Shown: positions 1 through 8,427 of the stretch, piece by piece
How the letters are laid out: each line of letters opens with the position of its first letter
Position numbering within the stretch: the first letter of the stretch is position 1
NCBI GenBank assembly: GCA_032117595.1
Contig: JAULYZ010000087.1
Span: 4,197-68,196, forward strand
From: WLJO01 sp032117595
GTDB lineage: Bacteria > Actinomycetota > Acidimicrobiia > Acidimicrobiales > Ilumatobacteraceae
DNA: 64,000 nucleotides
Reading direction: 5' to 3'
Made by a program: the position numbers and the translations under genes
Notes under the pieces: model-generated
Told to the model about the DNA's origin: nothing
Databases searched by the model: none
What the model saw: the letters and a program-made list of their open reading frames with translations, nothing else

Positions 1-1
1 T

Positions 2-1678
2 CGCTCGGTCGGCGTCGCAGCAGGCGACACGGTGCTCGAGGGACAGGTGCTCGTCACGATGGAGGAGGCCGAGGTTGCTGCCGTGGTGGAGGCCGCTGCG
101 CAGGAAGTCGACCTCGACCTGATCCGCCCCGATCTTGCCGAGGTGCTGCAGCGCCACGCGGTTGGTCTCGACGCGGCGCGTCCCGCGTCGGTGGAGCGGC
201 GGCGCAAGGTGGCGCGCAGGACCACCCGGGAGAACGTGGCCGATCTCGTGGATGCGGGCACCTTCGTCGAGTACGGGCCGCTCGTGATCGCAGCGCAGCG
301 TCGCCGTCGCTCGCTCGACGACCTCATCGCGAACACTCCCGGTGACGGCCTGGTCGGTGGCATCGGCGAGGTGAACGGGCACCTGTTCGCCGGACACTCC
401 TCGAAGGTGGCGGTGGTCTCGTACGACTACACGGTGCTCGCCGGAACCCAGGGTGCGCAGAACCACCGCAAGAAGGATCGCGTCTTCGAGCTCACCGAGC
501 GACTCGGCCTGCCATTGGTGGTCTTCACCGAGGGCGGTGGCGGGCGGCCCGGTGATACCGATGGCATCGGCGGCTCGGGCCTCGACTGCCTGGCGTTCTA
601 CCTGTTCGCCCGTCTCAGTGGTCGGGTGCCGATTGTCGCCATCAACAGCGGTTACTGCTTCGCCGGGAACGCCGCTCTCCTTGGCTGTGCCGATGTGGTG
701 ATCGCGGCGAGGGACTCCAATATCGGCATGGGTGGTCCGGCGATGATCGAGGGCGGCGGGCTCGGTGTGTACGACCCGCACGAGATCGGGCCGATGAGCG
801 TGCAGGTTCCCAACGGTGTCGTCGACATCGAGGTCGAGGACGAGGCGGAGGCGGTTGCTGTAGCGAAGCAGTACCTGTCCTACTTCCAGGGTCCGGTGGC
901 CGAGTGGACGTGTGCGGATCAGCGTCTGCTTCGTTCCGCAATCCCCGAGAACCGCCTCCGGTCGTACGACGTCCGCAACGTCATCACGCTGATGTTCGAC
1001 ACCGACTCGGTCCTCGAGCTGCGCCCACGGTTCGGGGTGGGGATGATCACCGCGCTGGCTCGTATCGAGGGTCGTCCGGTGGGCGTCATTGCGAACAACC
1101 CGAATCACCTTGCGGGTGCCATCGACAGCGACAACGCCGACAAGGCAGCGAGGTTCCTCCAGTTGTGCGATGCCTTCGACCTGCCGGTGGTGTCGCTCAT
1201 CGATACGCCGGGGATGATGGTGGGGCCCGAGATCGAGAAGACTGCACTCGTCCGGCACTGCTCGCGGCTGTTCGTCACCGGGGCGAACATCACGGTTCCG
1301 ATGGTCTCGATCGTGCTGCGCAAGTGCTACGGCCTCGGGGCCCAGGCGATGGCGGCCGGGACGCTCAAGGCGCCCCTCGCAACCGTTGCGTGGCCCACGG
1401 GAGAGTTCGGGGGCATGGGACTCGAGGGGGCCGTGCGCCTCGGCTATCGCAAGGAGCTCGAGGCGGCGGGTAGCGAGGCGGAGCGTGAGGTGCTGTACCA
1501 GCAACTGGTGGACCGCATGTACCAGCACGGCAAGGCGCTCAGCACGGGGACCTACTTCGAGATCGATGATGTGATCGACCCGGCCGAGAGCCGCCGACTC
1601 ATCAGCAGGACCCTGTCCGCCGCCCCAACACCGGCGCGGCGGGACCACAAGAAGCGACCGAATATCGACACCTGGTGA
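2..1678 (+). CDS. Single-chain acyl-CoA carboxylase, C-terminal part (5' truncated)
   Basis: Carboxyltransferase half of a biotin-dependent acyl-CoA carboxylase, which moves carboxybiotin CO2 onto an acyl-CoA. The reading frame is open to the left edge. The first visible residues (VGVAAGDTVLEGQVLV) resemble the second half of a biotinyl carrier domain, the part after the MKM biotinylation motif, so the biotin lysine should lie just outside the window. A linker with DLDLIRPDLAEVL follows, then the carboxyltransferase fold with GTQGAQNHRKKDR, the glycine-rich GGSGLDCLAF and, in its second half, DTPGMMVGPE. A carrier domain fused in front of a carboxyltransferase is known from single-chain long-chain acyl-CoA carboxylases of actinobacteria (biotin carboxylase, carrier, transferase in one polypeptide); a stand-alone beta subunit starting at the GTG at 32 is less likely. 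The acyl-chain preference cannot be read from sequence. Confidence 0.85.
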   Translation, partial: RSVGVAAGDTVLEGQVLVTMEEAEVAAVVEAAAQEVDLDLIRPDLAEVLQRHAVGLDAARPASVERRRKVARRTTRENVADLVDAGTFVEYGPLVIAAQRRRRSLDDLIANTPGDGLVGGIGEVNGHLFAGHSSKVAVVSYDYTVLAGTQGAQNHRKKDRVFELTERLGLPLVVFTEGGGGRPGDTDGIGGSGLDCLAFYLFARLSGRVPIVAINSGYCFAGNAALLGCADVVIAARDSNIGMGGPAMIEGGGLGVYDPHEIGPMSVQVPNGVVDIEVEDEAEAVAVAKQYLSYFQGPVAEWTCADQRLLRSAIPENRLRSYDVRNVITLMFDTDSVLELRPRFGVGMITALARIEGRPVGVIANNPNHLAGAIDSDNADKAARFLQLCDAFDLPVVSLIDTPGMMVGPEIEKTALVRHCSRLFVTGANITVPMVSIVLRKCYGLGAQAMAAGTLKAPLATVAWPTGEFGGMGLEGAVRLGYRKELEAAGSEAEREVLYQQLVDRMYQHGKALSTGTYFEIDDVIDPAESRRLISRTLSAAPTPARRDHKKRPNIDTW

Positions 1679-1698
1679 CCGGAGCCTCGCTGCCGAAC

Positions 1699-2880
1699 TT
1701 AGGCACGGATGAGTGCCGAGAGCATCGCCTGCAGCTTCGCCTGGGTCTCGGCGAGCTCTGCGTGCGGGTCGCTCTCCGCCACGATGCCGCCGCCTGCGAA
1801 CAGTCGTGCAACCCGGCGGTCGGTGTCGAGCAGGGCACAGCGAATGGTGACCGCCCAGGTGCCGTTGCCGTTGGCGTCGACCCAGCCGATGGCCCCGCCG
1901 TACGGACCGCGATCAACGCCCTCGAATTCGGCAATGAGCGCAAGCGCAGCGCTCCTCGGGTGTCCGCCCAGCGCAGGCGTTGGGGTCAGTGCATCGACGA
2001 GGTCGAGTACGTGTGCGTTCGGTTGCGACAAGCGGCCCTCGACCCTCGTGCCGAGGTGCTGCACGTTCGCAACCTTGATGATGGCGGGCTCGGGTTCCCA
2101 GTCGAGGTAGCTGCACCACGGCAACAGGGTGTCGTGAACCATGTCGATGACGATGCGGTGCTCCACCTGGTTCTTGGTCGAGGCGATGAGCTCGCTAGCA
2201 AGCCGTTCGTCGGTGGCGGGGTCGCCGACCCGAGGTGCGGTGCCTGCGAGCGGGTGAGATCGCACGACGTCGTGGAGGCGCTCCACGAGGAGTTCCGGCG
2301 ACGCACCGATGAGCCCGTTGATGCTGTAGCGGTACGACGAACCGAACGAGGCCCGCAGGCGCAGGAGCGTGGCGTGCACGTCGATCGGGGTGTCGGACTC
2401 GACGACGACGTCCCGAGCAATGACGGCCTTGGTGATGCGCCCTTCCCGCACGGCGTCGCGTGCTGCCAGCACGGCACGGAGATATCGGTCGGGGTCGACG
2501 CCGGGATGGATGCGGAACGACGCCGTCTGCGGGCGGGGCGGGGGTGGGATCTCGAGCCGATCGTCTGCTCCGTCGATGGTGGTGATCCAGCGCTCCCCGT
2601 TGGGACCCTTGCCAACCGTGAGGCGGGGGATGACGAGCGACCACGGCTGTCCGGGCACGAACGGCTTCGCTCCGAGCGCCACGGGCCCGGTTCCCGGCAT
2701 GCCGACCGTGTCGTCGACATCGACCTCGGCGAGGACGTCCCTGATCTCGGCTGCATCGACGACTGCGGCGACGCCCCTGCCTGCGAGGCCCACTCCATCC
2801 CGAACGAACAGGAATCCGGAATCCGCTGCGATGTCGTTGAGGTCGACGTCGTGATCGAGGGGTCGGGTGACCGCGCGCAA
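1699..2880 (-). CDS. menF: Isochorismate synthase
   Basis: Chorismate-binding enzyme that isomerises chorismate to isochorismate, the first step of menaquinone synthesis (or of a salicylate-type siderophore). The 393-residue protein has the family signature in the C-terminal two thirds: GASPELLVER, LAGTAPRVGD, EHRIVIDMVHD, ALTPTPALGGHPR, FEGVDRGPYGGAIGW and the terminal GGGIVAESDPHAELAET. Length fits the family. It starts 4 bases after the stop of menG and is surely co-transcribed with it, which favours menaquinone as its role. It ends 20 bases from the convergent carboxylase gene, with no visible terminator between them. Confidence 0.88.
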   Translation of the reverse strand: MRAVTRPLDHDVDLNDIAADSGFLFVRDGVGLAGRGVAAVVDAAEIRDVLAEVDVDDTVGMPGTGPVALGAKPFVPGQPWSLVIPRLTVGKGPNGERWITTIDGADDRLEIPPPPRPQTASFRIHPGVDPDRYLRAVLAARDAVREGRITKAVIARDVVVESDTPIDVHATLLRLRASFGSSYRYSINGLIGASPELLVERLHDVVRSHPLAGTAPRVGDPATDERLASELIASTKNQVEHRIVIDMVHDTLLPWCSYLDWEPEPAIIKVANVQHLGTRVEGRLSQPNAHVLDLVDALTPTPALGGHPRSAALALIAEFEGVDRGPYGGAIGWVDANGNGTWAVTIRCALLDTDRRVARLFAGGGIVAESDPHAELAETQAKLQAMLSALIRA

Positions 2881-2884
2881 CGGA

Positions 2885-3604
2885 TCAGTCCCGGGTAGCG
2901 GTGATGAGTTGGGCAGCCCCGCCCGTGAGGAGTCTCCGCTCGACGTCGTGGAACCCGGCCCGTTCGAGACGGGACAGCATCTCCGGTGCGGGGGGCAGAT
3001 AGGCGAGCGACTTCGGGAGGTATTGGTACGCCGAGCGGTTCGAGAGGAGTGCTCCGATGCGGGGCACGATGCGGTGGAAGTACAGGCCGTGCCCCCATCG
3101 CAGGAGCCGGTTCTCGGGTTCGCATGCGTCCACCAGAGCGATCCGGCCGCCGGGCCTCACCACCCGCGCGAGGTCATCGAAGAAGGCACCGAGGTCGACG
3201 AAGTTGCGCAGCGCGAACCCGCACGTCGCCCCGTCGACCGAAGCATTGGGGAACGGCATCCGGCACACGTCGGCCTGCACGCGCGGGGTCCCACTCCGCC
3301 GGTCGGCGCTGAGCATGCCGAAACTGAAGTCGACCGAGAGCGGCACCAGACCCTGTCGGTTCAGCTCGATGCAGAGGTCGCCGGTTCCCGACGCAAGGTC
3401 GAGCACGGAACTGCCGGTGGCGAGCCGCAGGTCACGAACCGCTCGTCGGCGCCAGCGCACGTCGAGGCGGAACGTCATGAGACGGTTCACGAGGTCGTAG
3501 CGCGGGGCGATCGTGTCGAACATCTGCTGGACCGCACGGTGTTTCTCGGCACCCGTGGGCAGCGCATCCGATGCAACGGTGGACTTGCTCCCGGCGCGCT
3601 TCAT
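2885..3604 (-). CDS. menG: Demethylmenaquinone methyltransferase (UbiE/MenG family)
   Basis: SAM-dependent C-methyltransferase that converts demethylmenaquinone to menaquinone. The 239-residue protein starts with about 20 variable residues, then the UbiE-type block VQQMFDTIAPRYDLVNRLMT, the SAM-binding loop VLDLASGTGDLCIEL, the acidic end of strand 2 in PLSVDFSFGML, and the family block CGFALRNFVDLGAFF. It is the first gene of a two-gene minus-strand operon with menF. A TAGCCT hexamer lies 7 bases before the ATG and there is no convincing Shine-Dalgarno sequence, so the transcript is probably leaderless. Confidence 0.9.
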   Translation of the reverse strand: MKRAGSKSTVASDALPTGAEKHRAVQQMFDTIAPRYDLVNRLMTFRLDVRWRRRAVRDLRLATGSSVLDLASGTGDLCIELNRQGLVPLSVDFSFGMLSADRRSGTPRVQADVCRMPFPNASVDGATCGFALRNFVDLGAFFDDLARVVRPGGRIALVDACEPENRLLRWGHGLYFHRIVPRIGALLSNRSAYQYLPKSLAYLPPAPEMLSRLERAGFHDVERRLLTGGAAQLITATRD

Positions 3605-3611
3605 GACCGGG

Positions 3612-3617
3612 AGGCTA
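3612..3617 (-). promoter_or_regulatory. Predicted -10 element of menG-menF
   Basis: TAGCCT on the minus strand, 7 bases before the menG ATG. It fits the TANNNT -10 pattern repeated through the window. No clear -35 was seen. Confidence 0.55.
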
Positions 3618-3667
3618 ACGGCAGGTCTCGGGAGCCCGTTCTGCCGCGTGGTCGGGCCGAGATCGGC

Positions 3668-4504
3668 TCAGCCGCCGCTCCCCTGGATGAGCTGTCCGGT
3701 GCGCATGCCCTGCACGCGGCGCTCCATCACATCGATCCAGGCCGGGTGGGTGACGATCCAGAACTTGTTGTTGACGATTGCGTCGAGGACCATCTCGGCG
3801 ACGTCCGAAGGGTCCTTGCCGAGCGTGGCGAGCATCTTGCCGGCCCGGTCCTGGAACTGCTTCTCGGTGTTGGAGAGCTCGTTGCGGGCCACGGTGTTCG
3901 GCTGGTTCCGGTCGCTGAAAACGATCTTGGTGTTGACGGCGCCGGGACACAGCACGCTTGCACCGATGGGCTCCCTGGCGGCGTCGAGTTCCGCGCGCAG
4001 CGACTCGGTGAGGCCGACAACGCCGAACTTCGCAACGCTGTAGGGGGCGATGGTGGCGGGGCCCTGCAGGCCGGCGACCGATGCGGTGTTCACGATGTGG
4101 CCCCCACCCGAGGAGCGGATGAGGGGGAGGAAGATCTGACACCCCCAGATCACGCTCCACAGATCGACCCCGAGCACCCAGTCCCAGGTCTCCTGCGGGA
4201 TCTCCGCGACGAGTCCACCCCGGACGACGCCCGCGTTGTTGTGCACCACGTGGACGGCACCCCACTGCTTCATCACCGTGTCGGCGAGCGCCTCGAGCTG
4301 GGTGCGGTCCGCAACGTCGGTGCGCACCCCGATGACCTCGTGCCCGGCGGCGCGCAACTCGGCGACGGCGCTGTCCAGCGCGGCGACCTCGATGTCGGCG
4401 AGTGCCACCTTCATGCCCTGGGCGCAGAGCAGGTTGGCGACCGCTCGGCCGATCCCACTCCCGGCTCCGGTGACGACCGCAACGCGTCCTGCAAGATCCT
4501 TCAT
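3668..4504 (-). CDS. SDR family NAD(P)-dependent oxidoreductase
   Basis: Classical short-chain dehydrogenase/reductase of 278 residues. The Rossmann motif TGAGSGIGRAV is at the N terminus, NNAG near residue 90 and the catalytic YSVAK after the TASVAG serine. After the core comes an extended C-terminal segment common in actinobacterial SDRs acting on lipid or sterol substrates. I place the start at the ATG at 4504, not at an upstream codon in the same frame, because AAGGGGG lies 5 bases before it and the protein then begins directly with MKDLAGRVAVVTG. The substrate cannot be told. The neighbouring MaoC hydratase in the same orientation suggests acyl-CoA or fatty-acid chemistry, which is an inference from context. 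Confidence 0.82.
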   Translation of the reverse strand: MKDLAGRVAVVTGAGSGIGRAVANLLCAQGMKVALADIEVAALDSAVAELRAAGHEVIGVRTDVADRTQLEALADTVMKQWGAVHVVHNNAGVVRGGLVAEIPQETWDWVLGVDLWSVIWGCQIFLPLIRSSGGGHIVNTASVAGLQGPATIAPYSVAKFGVVGLTESLRAELDAAREPIGASVLCPGAVNTKIVFSDRNQPNTVARNELSNTEKQFQDRAGKMLATLGKDPSDVAEMVLDAIVNNKFWIVTHPAWIDVMERRVQGMRTGQLIQGSGG

Positions 4505-4607
4505 CGATTCCCCCTTGTCGGTGATGATTCCGTGGTGACCGGTCACCACGGGGCGTCACCCCGACGGCAACCGTTCTTGATGCTGGTGAGGCGACGCGCT
4601 CTGCGGG

Positions 4608-5066
4608 TCAGACGTAACTGCGGAAGATGATCTCGGCCACGCAGCTCGGCTTGGAGGCGCCCTCGCACTCGAAGGTGAACTCCATGGTGGTCTCGACACC
4701 GCCAGCGATGTCCTTGACGTCGAGCAATTTCACCCCGAGGCGCAGGCGTGCGCCGACGGGGACCGGTGAGGGGAACCGGACCTTGTTGCCGCCGTAGTTG
4801 ACGCCCATCGAGAAGCCGTGGATCTGTACCACCTGCGGGTACATCACCGGCCCGAGGGACAGCGTGAGGTAGCCGTGTGCGATCGGCGCACCGAACGGGC
4901 CCTTCTTGGCGCGCTCCACGTCGACGTGGATCCACTGGAAGTCGCCGGTTGCCTCGGCGAACTGATTCACCCGCTCCTGAGTGATCTCCATGTACGGGCT
5001 GTAACCGAGGTGTTGGCCGACGAGCGACTTGAGCTCGTCGGCACCGTTGATGACACGTGCAGACAT
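4608..5066 (-). CDS. MaoC family (R)-specific enoyl-CoA hydratase/dehydratase
   Basis: Single hot-dog-fold hydratase of 152 residues that adds water to or removes it from acyl-thioesters. The hydratase-2 signature with catalytic Asp and His is visible as ATGDFQWIHVD, followed by GPFGAPIAHGYLTLSL. From memory it aligns well over its length with mycobacterial Rv0130-type hydratases (for example NYGGNKVRFPSPVPVG). The start is set at the ATG at 5066, with AAGGG just upstream; an in-frame extension of 26 residues is arginine/proline-rich and lacks protein character. It is divergent from the LLM oxidoreductase gene, with 98 bases between the starts. Confidence 0.87.
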   Translation of the reverse strand: MSARVINGADELKSLVGQHLGYSPYMEITQERVNQFAEATGDFQWIHVDVERAKKGPFGAPIAHGYLTLSLGPVMYPQVVQIHGFSMGVNYGGNKVRFPSPVPVGARLRLGVKLLDVKDIAGGVETTMEFTFECEGASKPSCVAEIIFRSYV

Positions 5067-5152
5067 GTCCCTTGTGTACCAGACCGACCGACCCCGCCGA
5101 AACGGGACGGGAGTGGTGCCGCCGGGTCGGGGCCCACTGCCCACCGGCCAAC

Positions 5153-5158
5153 TAGGTT
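5153..5158 (+). promoter_or_regulatory. Predicted -10 element of the two-gene LLM oxidoreductase unit
   Basis: TAGGTT, 6 bases before the ATG at 5165, with no Shine-Dalgarno sequence. The mRNA is predicted to start at the first base of the start codon. Confidence 0.55.
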
Positions 5159-5164
5159 TCGGCC

Positions 5165-6010
5165 ATGCGCTTCGCCTTCTCGACCGCTCCGCAGATGTGC
5201 ACCTGGGAGGAGCTGTTGCCGATCTGGACCGCCGCCGACGAGGTGGAACTCTTCGAGAGCGGCTGGACCTTCGACCACTTCGAGGCGATCTTCACCGGCA
5301 ACCGCGCCGACCCCTGCATGGAGGGATGGATCACCCTGACCGCACTGTTGGCTGCCACGAGGCGCCTGCGCGGCGGGGTGCTCGTCACGGGCATGGTGTA
5401 TCGGCACCCCGCTGTACTCGCGAACATGGCGGCGACGCTCGACCTCACCAGCGCAGGCCGGCTCGAACTGGGTGTCGGCGCCGCATGGAACCTCGACGAG
5501 TGCGACGCCTATGGCATCGAACTCGGGACCATGACCGAGCGATTCGATCGCTTCGCCGAGGGACTCGAGGTGATCCGCCTGCTGCTCACCCAGGAGCGTT
5601 CCGACTTCGACGGGCGCTACTTCCAGCTGCAGGGCGCCTACTGCAATCCCAAGCCGCTCCAGCAGCCCTATCCGCCGATCACGATCGGCGGGCGGGGCGA
5701 GAAGCGGACGATTCCGCTCGTGGCGAAGTACGCACAGCACTGGAACTTCCCCGGGAACTCAGACGATCCCTTCGCCGAGTACCAACGCCTCGCGGCGGTC
5801 CTCGACGAGGAGTGCGCGCTGATCGGTCGAGATCCATCGGGGATCGTGCGCTCCGCGAACGTCTGGTCACGGGACGGGCTCGACGCACTGGCACGTTCGG
5901 TGGACCGATATGCCGAACTCGGACTCGACCTGGTGATCGTCTCGATGCCGAGACCATTGCGCGTCGACGATGTGTACGCGATCACCAAGGTCCTCGAGGC
6001 GCGGCGATGA
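5165..6010 (+). CDS. LLM-class (luciferase-like) oxidoreductase, probably F420-dependent
   Basis: 281-residue TIM-barrel protein of the bacterial luciferase-like superfamily. Family signs are the N-terminal FAFSTAPQMCTWEEL strand, the RLRGGVLVTGMVYRHPAVLANMA segment, the conserved DLTSAGRLELGVGAAWN with the following RFDRFAEGLEVIRLL helix, and PPITIGGRGEKRTIPL. Actinobacterial members of this type normally use coenzyme F420 rather than FMN; that is family knowledge, not visible here. It is the first gene of a pair, the next gene overlapping it by 4 bases (ATGA), so the two products may act together. Substrate unknown. Confidence 0.82.
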   Translation: MRFAFSTAPQMCTWEELLPIWTAADEVELFESGWTFDHFEAIFTGNRADPCMEGWITLTALLAATRRLRGGVLVTGMVYRHPAVLANMAATLDLTSAGRLELGVGAAWNLDECDAYGIELGTMTERFDRFAEGLEVIRLLLTQERSDFDGRYFQLQGAYCNPKPLQQPYPPITIGGRGEKRTIPLVAKYAQHWNFPGNSDDPFAEYQRLAAVLDEECALIGRDPSGIVRSANVWSRDGLDALARSVDRYAELGLDLVIVSMPRPLRVDDVYAITKVLEARR

Positions 6011-6945
6011 GCCGCCCGTTCAGGTTCGGGGTGATGACCTCGGGCAAACAGACGCAGGCCGACTGGCGCGACTTCGTCCGTCGGGTCGATTCGTTGGGCT
6101 ACCACGTGTTGAACATGCCGAATCACCGTGCAGCTCCCGGGTTCTCGCCGTTGGTCGCGATGGCGTCGGCGGCCGAGATCAGTGACCGACTCCGGCTCGG
6201 CACGCTCGTGCTCGACAACGAGTCGGTCGATCCGGGCGTCATCGCCAAGGACACTGCGACGCTGGACGTGCTCTCGGGCGGTCGGCTCGAGGTGGGGATC
6301 GGGGCTGGCTGGCTTGCGGCCGACCACACGTCCATCGGCCAGCCGTGGCGGGGTGTCGGCGAACGCGTCGATCGACTCGCCGAGGCAATCGAAGTACTGA
6401 AGGCGTGCTGGTCGGGAGCCACAGCATCGAGGGAGGGTCGGCACTTCCCGCTCGATGGTGTCCGAAACGACCCGCTCCCGGTGCAGCAGCCCGGTCCGCC
6501 GCTGCTCGTGGGTGGCGGCGGCGAGCGGGTGCTTCGCCTCGCAGCGCGCACGGCCGACATCGTGAGTCTCGTGCCGAACATGGCGGCAGGCCGACTCGGG
6601 CCCGAGTCGGCCGCCGACGGACGCGGTGACGCCACGGCGAGAAAGGTGTCGTGGGTGCACGAGGCTGCCGGCGAGCGGGCAGATGCAATCGAGTTGCACA
6701 CGAACCTCACGCAGGTGATCGCCACCGACGACAGGGCGGCAGGACTTGCCAAGGTGAAGCGCGGCTACGGCCTCGAGACGGACGCTGAAGCGCTCGCGGT
6801 TCCCCACGCCGTGGTGGGGACGGTCGCCCAGATGGCCGAGCAGTTGCTCGAGCGGCGTGCCACCTACGGGATCTCGTACTACACCGTCTTCGAAGCGGGT
6901 ATGGAGGCCTTTGCCCCGGTGCTTGCCGAGCTCTCTGGTCGCTGA
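6007..6945 (+). CDS. LLM-class oxidoreductase, probably F420-dependent
   Basis: 312-residue luciferase-like oxidoreductase, the second gene of a coupled pair (ATGA overlap). It shows the core family signature DVLSGGRLEVGIGAGWL, LRLGTLVLDNESVDPGVIAKD upstream of it, and PPLLVGGGGERVLRLAARTAD. It belongs to a different subfamily from its neighbour: the N terminus (FRFGVMTSGKQTQADWRDF) and the C-terminal half differ, so the pair is not a recent duplication. The substrate is not predictable. With fabI and an F420:NADPH reductase downstream, an F420-linked redox role is plausible. Confidence 0.82.
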   Translation: MSRPFRFGVMTSGKQTQADWRDFVRRVDSLGYHVLNMPNHRAAPGFSPLVAMASAAEISDRLRLGTLVLDNESVDPGVIAKDTATLDVLSGGRLEVGIGAGWLAADHTSIGQPWRGVGERVDRLAEAIEVLKACWSGATASREGRHFPLDGVRNDPLPVQQPGPPLLVGGGGERVLRLAARTADIVSLVPNMAAGRLGPESAADGRGDATARKVSWVHEAAGERADAIELHTNLTQVIATDDRAAGLAKVKRGYGLETDAEALAVPHAVVGTVAQMAEQLLERRATYGISYYTVFEAGMEAFAPVLAELSGR

Positions 6946-6963
6946 CCCGACCGGCGTGCCCGC

Positions 6964-6969
6964 TACGGT
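6964..6969 (+). promoter_or_regulatory. Predicted -10 element of fabI
   Basis: TACGGT, 6 bases before the fabI ATG, with no Shine-Dalgarno sequence. A leaderless start is predicted. Confidence 0.55.
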
Positions 6970-6975
6970 GGGCGC

Positions 6976-7743
6976 ATGGGCTTGCTCGACGGGAAGAACA
7001 TCGTGATCACCGGCGTGCTCACCGATGCATCGCTGGCATTCGGCGTTGCCAGACTTGCTCAGGAGCAGGGTGCTCAGGTTGTGCTCACGGGGGCTGGGCG
7101 CGGTCTCAGCCTCACCGAGCGCACGGCGCGAAAGTTGCCCTCGCCGGCCCCGGTCTTCGAGTTCGATGTCACCTCGGTCGATCACGTGGCCGAGGTCCGC
7201 TCCCACGTCGCCACGCACTGGGGTCGCGTCGATGGCGTGCTCCACTCGATCGGCTTCGCGCCCGAGGTGTGCCTCGGTGACGACTTCATGGCCGCACAAT
7301 GGTCCGACGTGTCGGTTGCGGTCCATGTGTCGGCGTACTCGCTCAAGGCGCTGGCCGACGCCTTCGTCCCGCTCATGGGAGGCGGAGGCTCGATCGTCGG
7401 GCTCGACTTCGACAACACCGTTGCGTGGCCTGCGTACAACTGGATGGGTGTCGCCAAGTCGGCCCTCGAGTCGACCAGCCGGTATCTCGCCAAGGAACTC
7501 GGGCCGAAGGGAATCCGCTGCAACCTCGTCGCCGCAGGGCCCATCAAGACCATGGCAGCCAAGTCCATCCCCGGGTTCAAGAAGTTCGAGGACGTGTGGG
7601 ACGACCGTGCGCCACTCGGCTGGAACGTGACGGACTCCTCGGCGGTTGCCCGCGCCTGCGTGGCACTGCTGAGCGACTGGTTCCCCGCCACCACCGGTGA
7701 GATCGTCCACGTCGATGGCGGCTACCACGCCGTCGGCGCCTGA
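6976..7743 (+). CDS. fabI: Enoyl-[acyl-carrier-protein] reductase, InhA/FabI type
   Basis: NAD(P)H-dependent enoyl-ACP reductase, the last reduction in each round of type II fatty acid elongation. The 255-residue protein looks like mycobacterial InhA: N-terminal ITGVLTDASLAFGVA with the cofactor-binding Ser/Ala turn, FDVTSVDH, the LHSIGFAPE loop (InhA has SIGFMP around Ser94), and the catalytic pair Tyr154 and Lys161 in AYNWMGVAKSAL, which correspond to InhA Tyr158 and Lys165. GPIKTMAAKSIPGF is the substrate-loop region. It probably starts a unit that continues with the F420:NADPH reductase and mshC, with gaps of 16 and 11 bases. Confidence 0.9.
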   Translation: MGLLDGKNIVITGVLTDASLAFGVARLAQEQGAQVVLTGAGRGLSLTERTARKLPSPAPVFEFDVTSVDHVAEVRSHVATHWGRVDGVLHSIGFAPEVCLGDDFMAAQWSDVSVAVHVSAYSLKALADAFVPLMGGGGSIVGLDFDNTVAWPAYNWMGVAKSALESTSRYLAKELGPKGIRCNLVAAGPIKTMAAKSIPGFKKFEDVWDDRAPLGWNVTDSSAVARACVALLSDWFPATTGEIVHVDGGYHAVGA

Positions 7744-7759
7744 GGAGCGCAGCACCACG

Positions 7760-8416
7760 ATGCAGATCGGGATTCTCGGCGGAACCGGCAGTGCAGGCAG
7801 CGGGCTCGGGGCCCGGCTTGCGTCGGTGGGTTATGACGTGATTCTCGGGTCGCGCTCGTCAGATCGAGCAATCGCTGCTGCCGACGAGATCATCTCCGAG
7901 CACCCCGAGCTCCGCGGTCGGATCCGGGGCGGTGACAACCATGCCGCCGCCGGTGCCGATGTGGTCGTGATTGCAACTCCTTGGGATTCGGCTGCCACCA
8001 CCGCACGAGAAAACGAGGCTGCGCTCCGCGGAAAGGTCGTCATCTCGATGGCGAACGCGCTTGTTCGGGTGGGCAGCGAGTTCCAGCCGCTCGTCCCACC
8101 TCGCGGGAGTGTGGCGGCCCACGTGAGTGCAGCGGTGCCCGGTTGCCGCCTCGTGGCCGCCATGCACCACCTCCCGGCGAAGGAGCTCGGTCGGATCGAT
8201 CACCCGATCGACTCCGACGTGCTCATCTGTTCGGACGACCCGTCGGCGACTGCGGTGGTGATGGAGATCGTGGATCGGATTCCCGGCTGCCGGCCCCTCG
8301 ATGCTGGTGAGCTCTCGAACGCCATGGCGATCGAGGCCTTCACGGCGGTGCTGCTGCAGTTGAACGTCAAGTACAGGACCCGCGTGGCGCCAAAGCTCAA
8401 CGGGATCAAGAACTGA
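7760..8416 (+). CDS. npdG: F420:NADPH oxidoreductase (NpdG/Fno family)
   Basis: Transfers hydride between NADPH and coenzyme F420. The 218-residue protein begins with an unusual Rossmann start, MQIGILGGTGSAGSGLGARL, followed by YDVILGSRSSDRA, where the Ser-Arg motif binds the NADP phosphate. It also has VVVIATPWDSA, KVVISMANALVRVG and a C-terminal helix region typical of the family. The ATG at 7760 is chosen because the upstream in-frame residues overlap the fabI coding end and lack family similarity; GAGGAG lies upstream of it. Its position beside LLM oxidoreductases agrees with a role in supplying F420H2. Confidence 0.85.
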   Translation: MQIGILGGTGSAGSGLGARLASVGYDVILGSRSSDRAIAAADEIISEHPELRGRIRGGDNHAAAGADVVVIATPWDSAATTARENEAALRGKVVISMANALVRVGSEFQPLVPPRGSVAAHVSAAVPGCRLVAAMHHLPAKELGRIDHPIDSDVLICSDDPSATAVVMEIVDRIPGCRPLDAGELSNAMAIEAFTAVLLQLNVKYRTRVAPKLNGIKN

Positions 8417-8427
8417 GGCCCTGCAAG

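Noticed and set aside
1675..2898. A 407-codon plus-strand frame opposite menF
   Set aside because: The minus strand holds complete isochorismate synthase motifs; the plus-strand translation has none.
5668..7758. A 696-codon open frame on the minus strand
   Set aside because: It is antisense to two LLM oxidoreductases and fabI, with no recognisable motifs; a GC-driven shadow.
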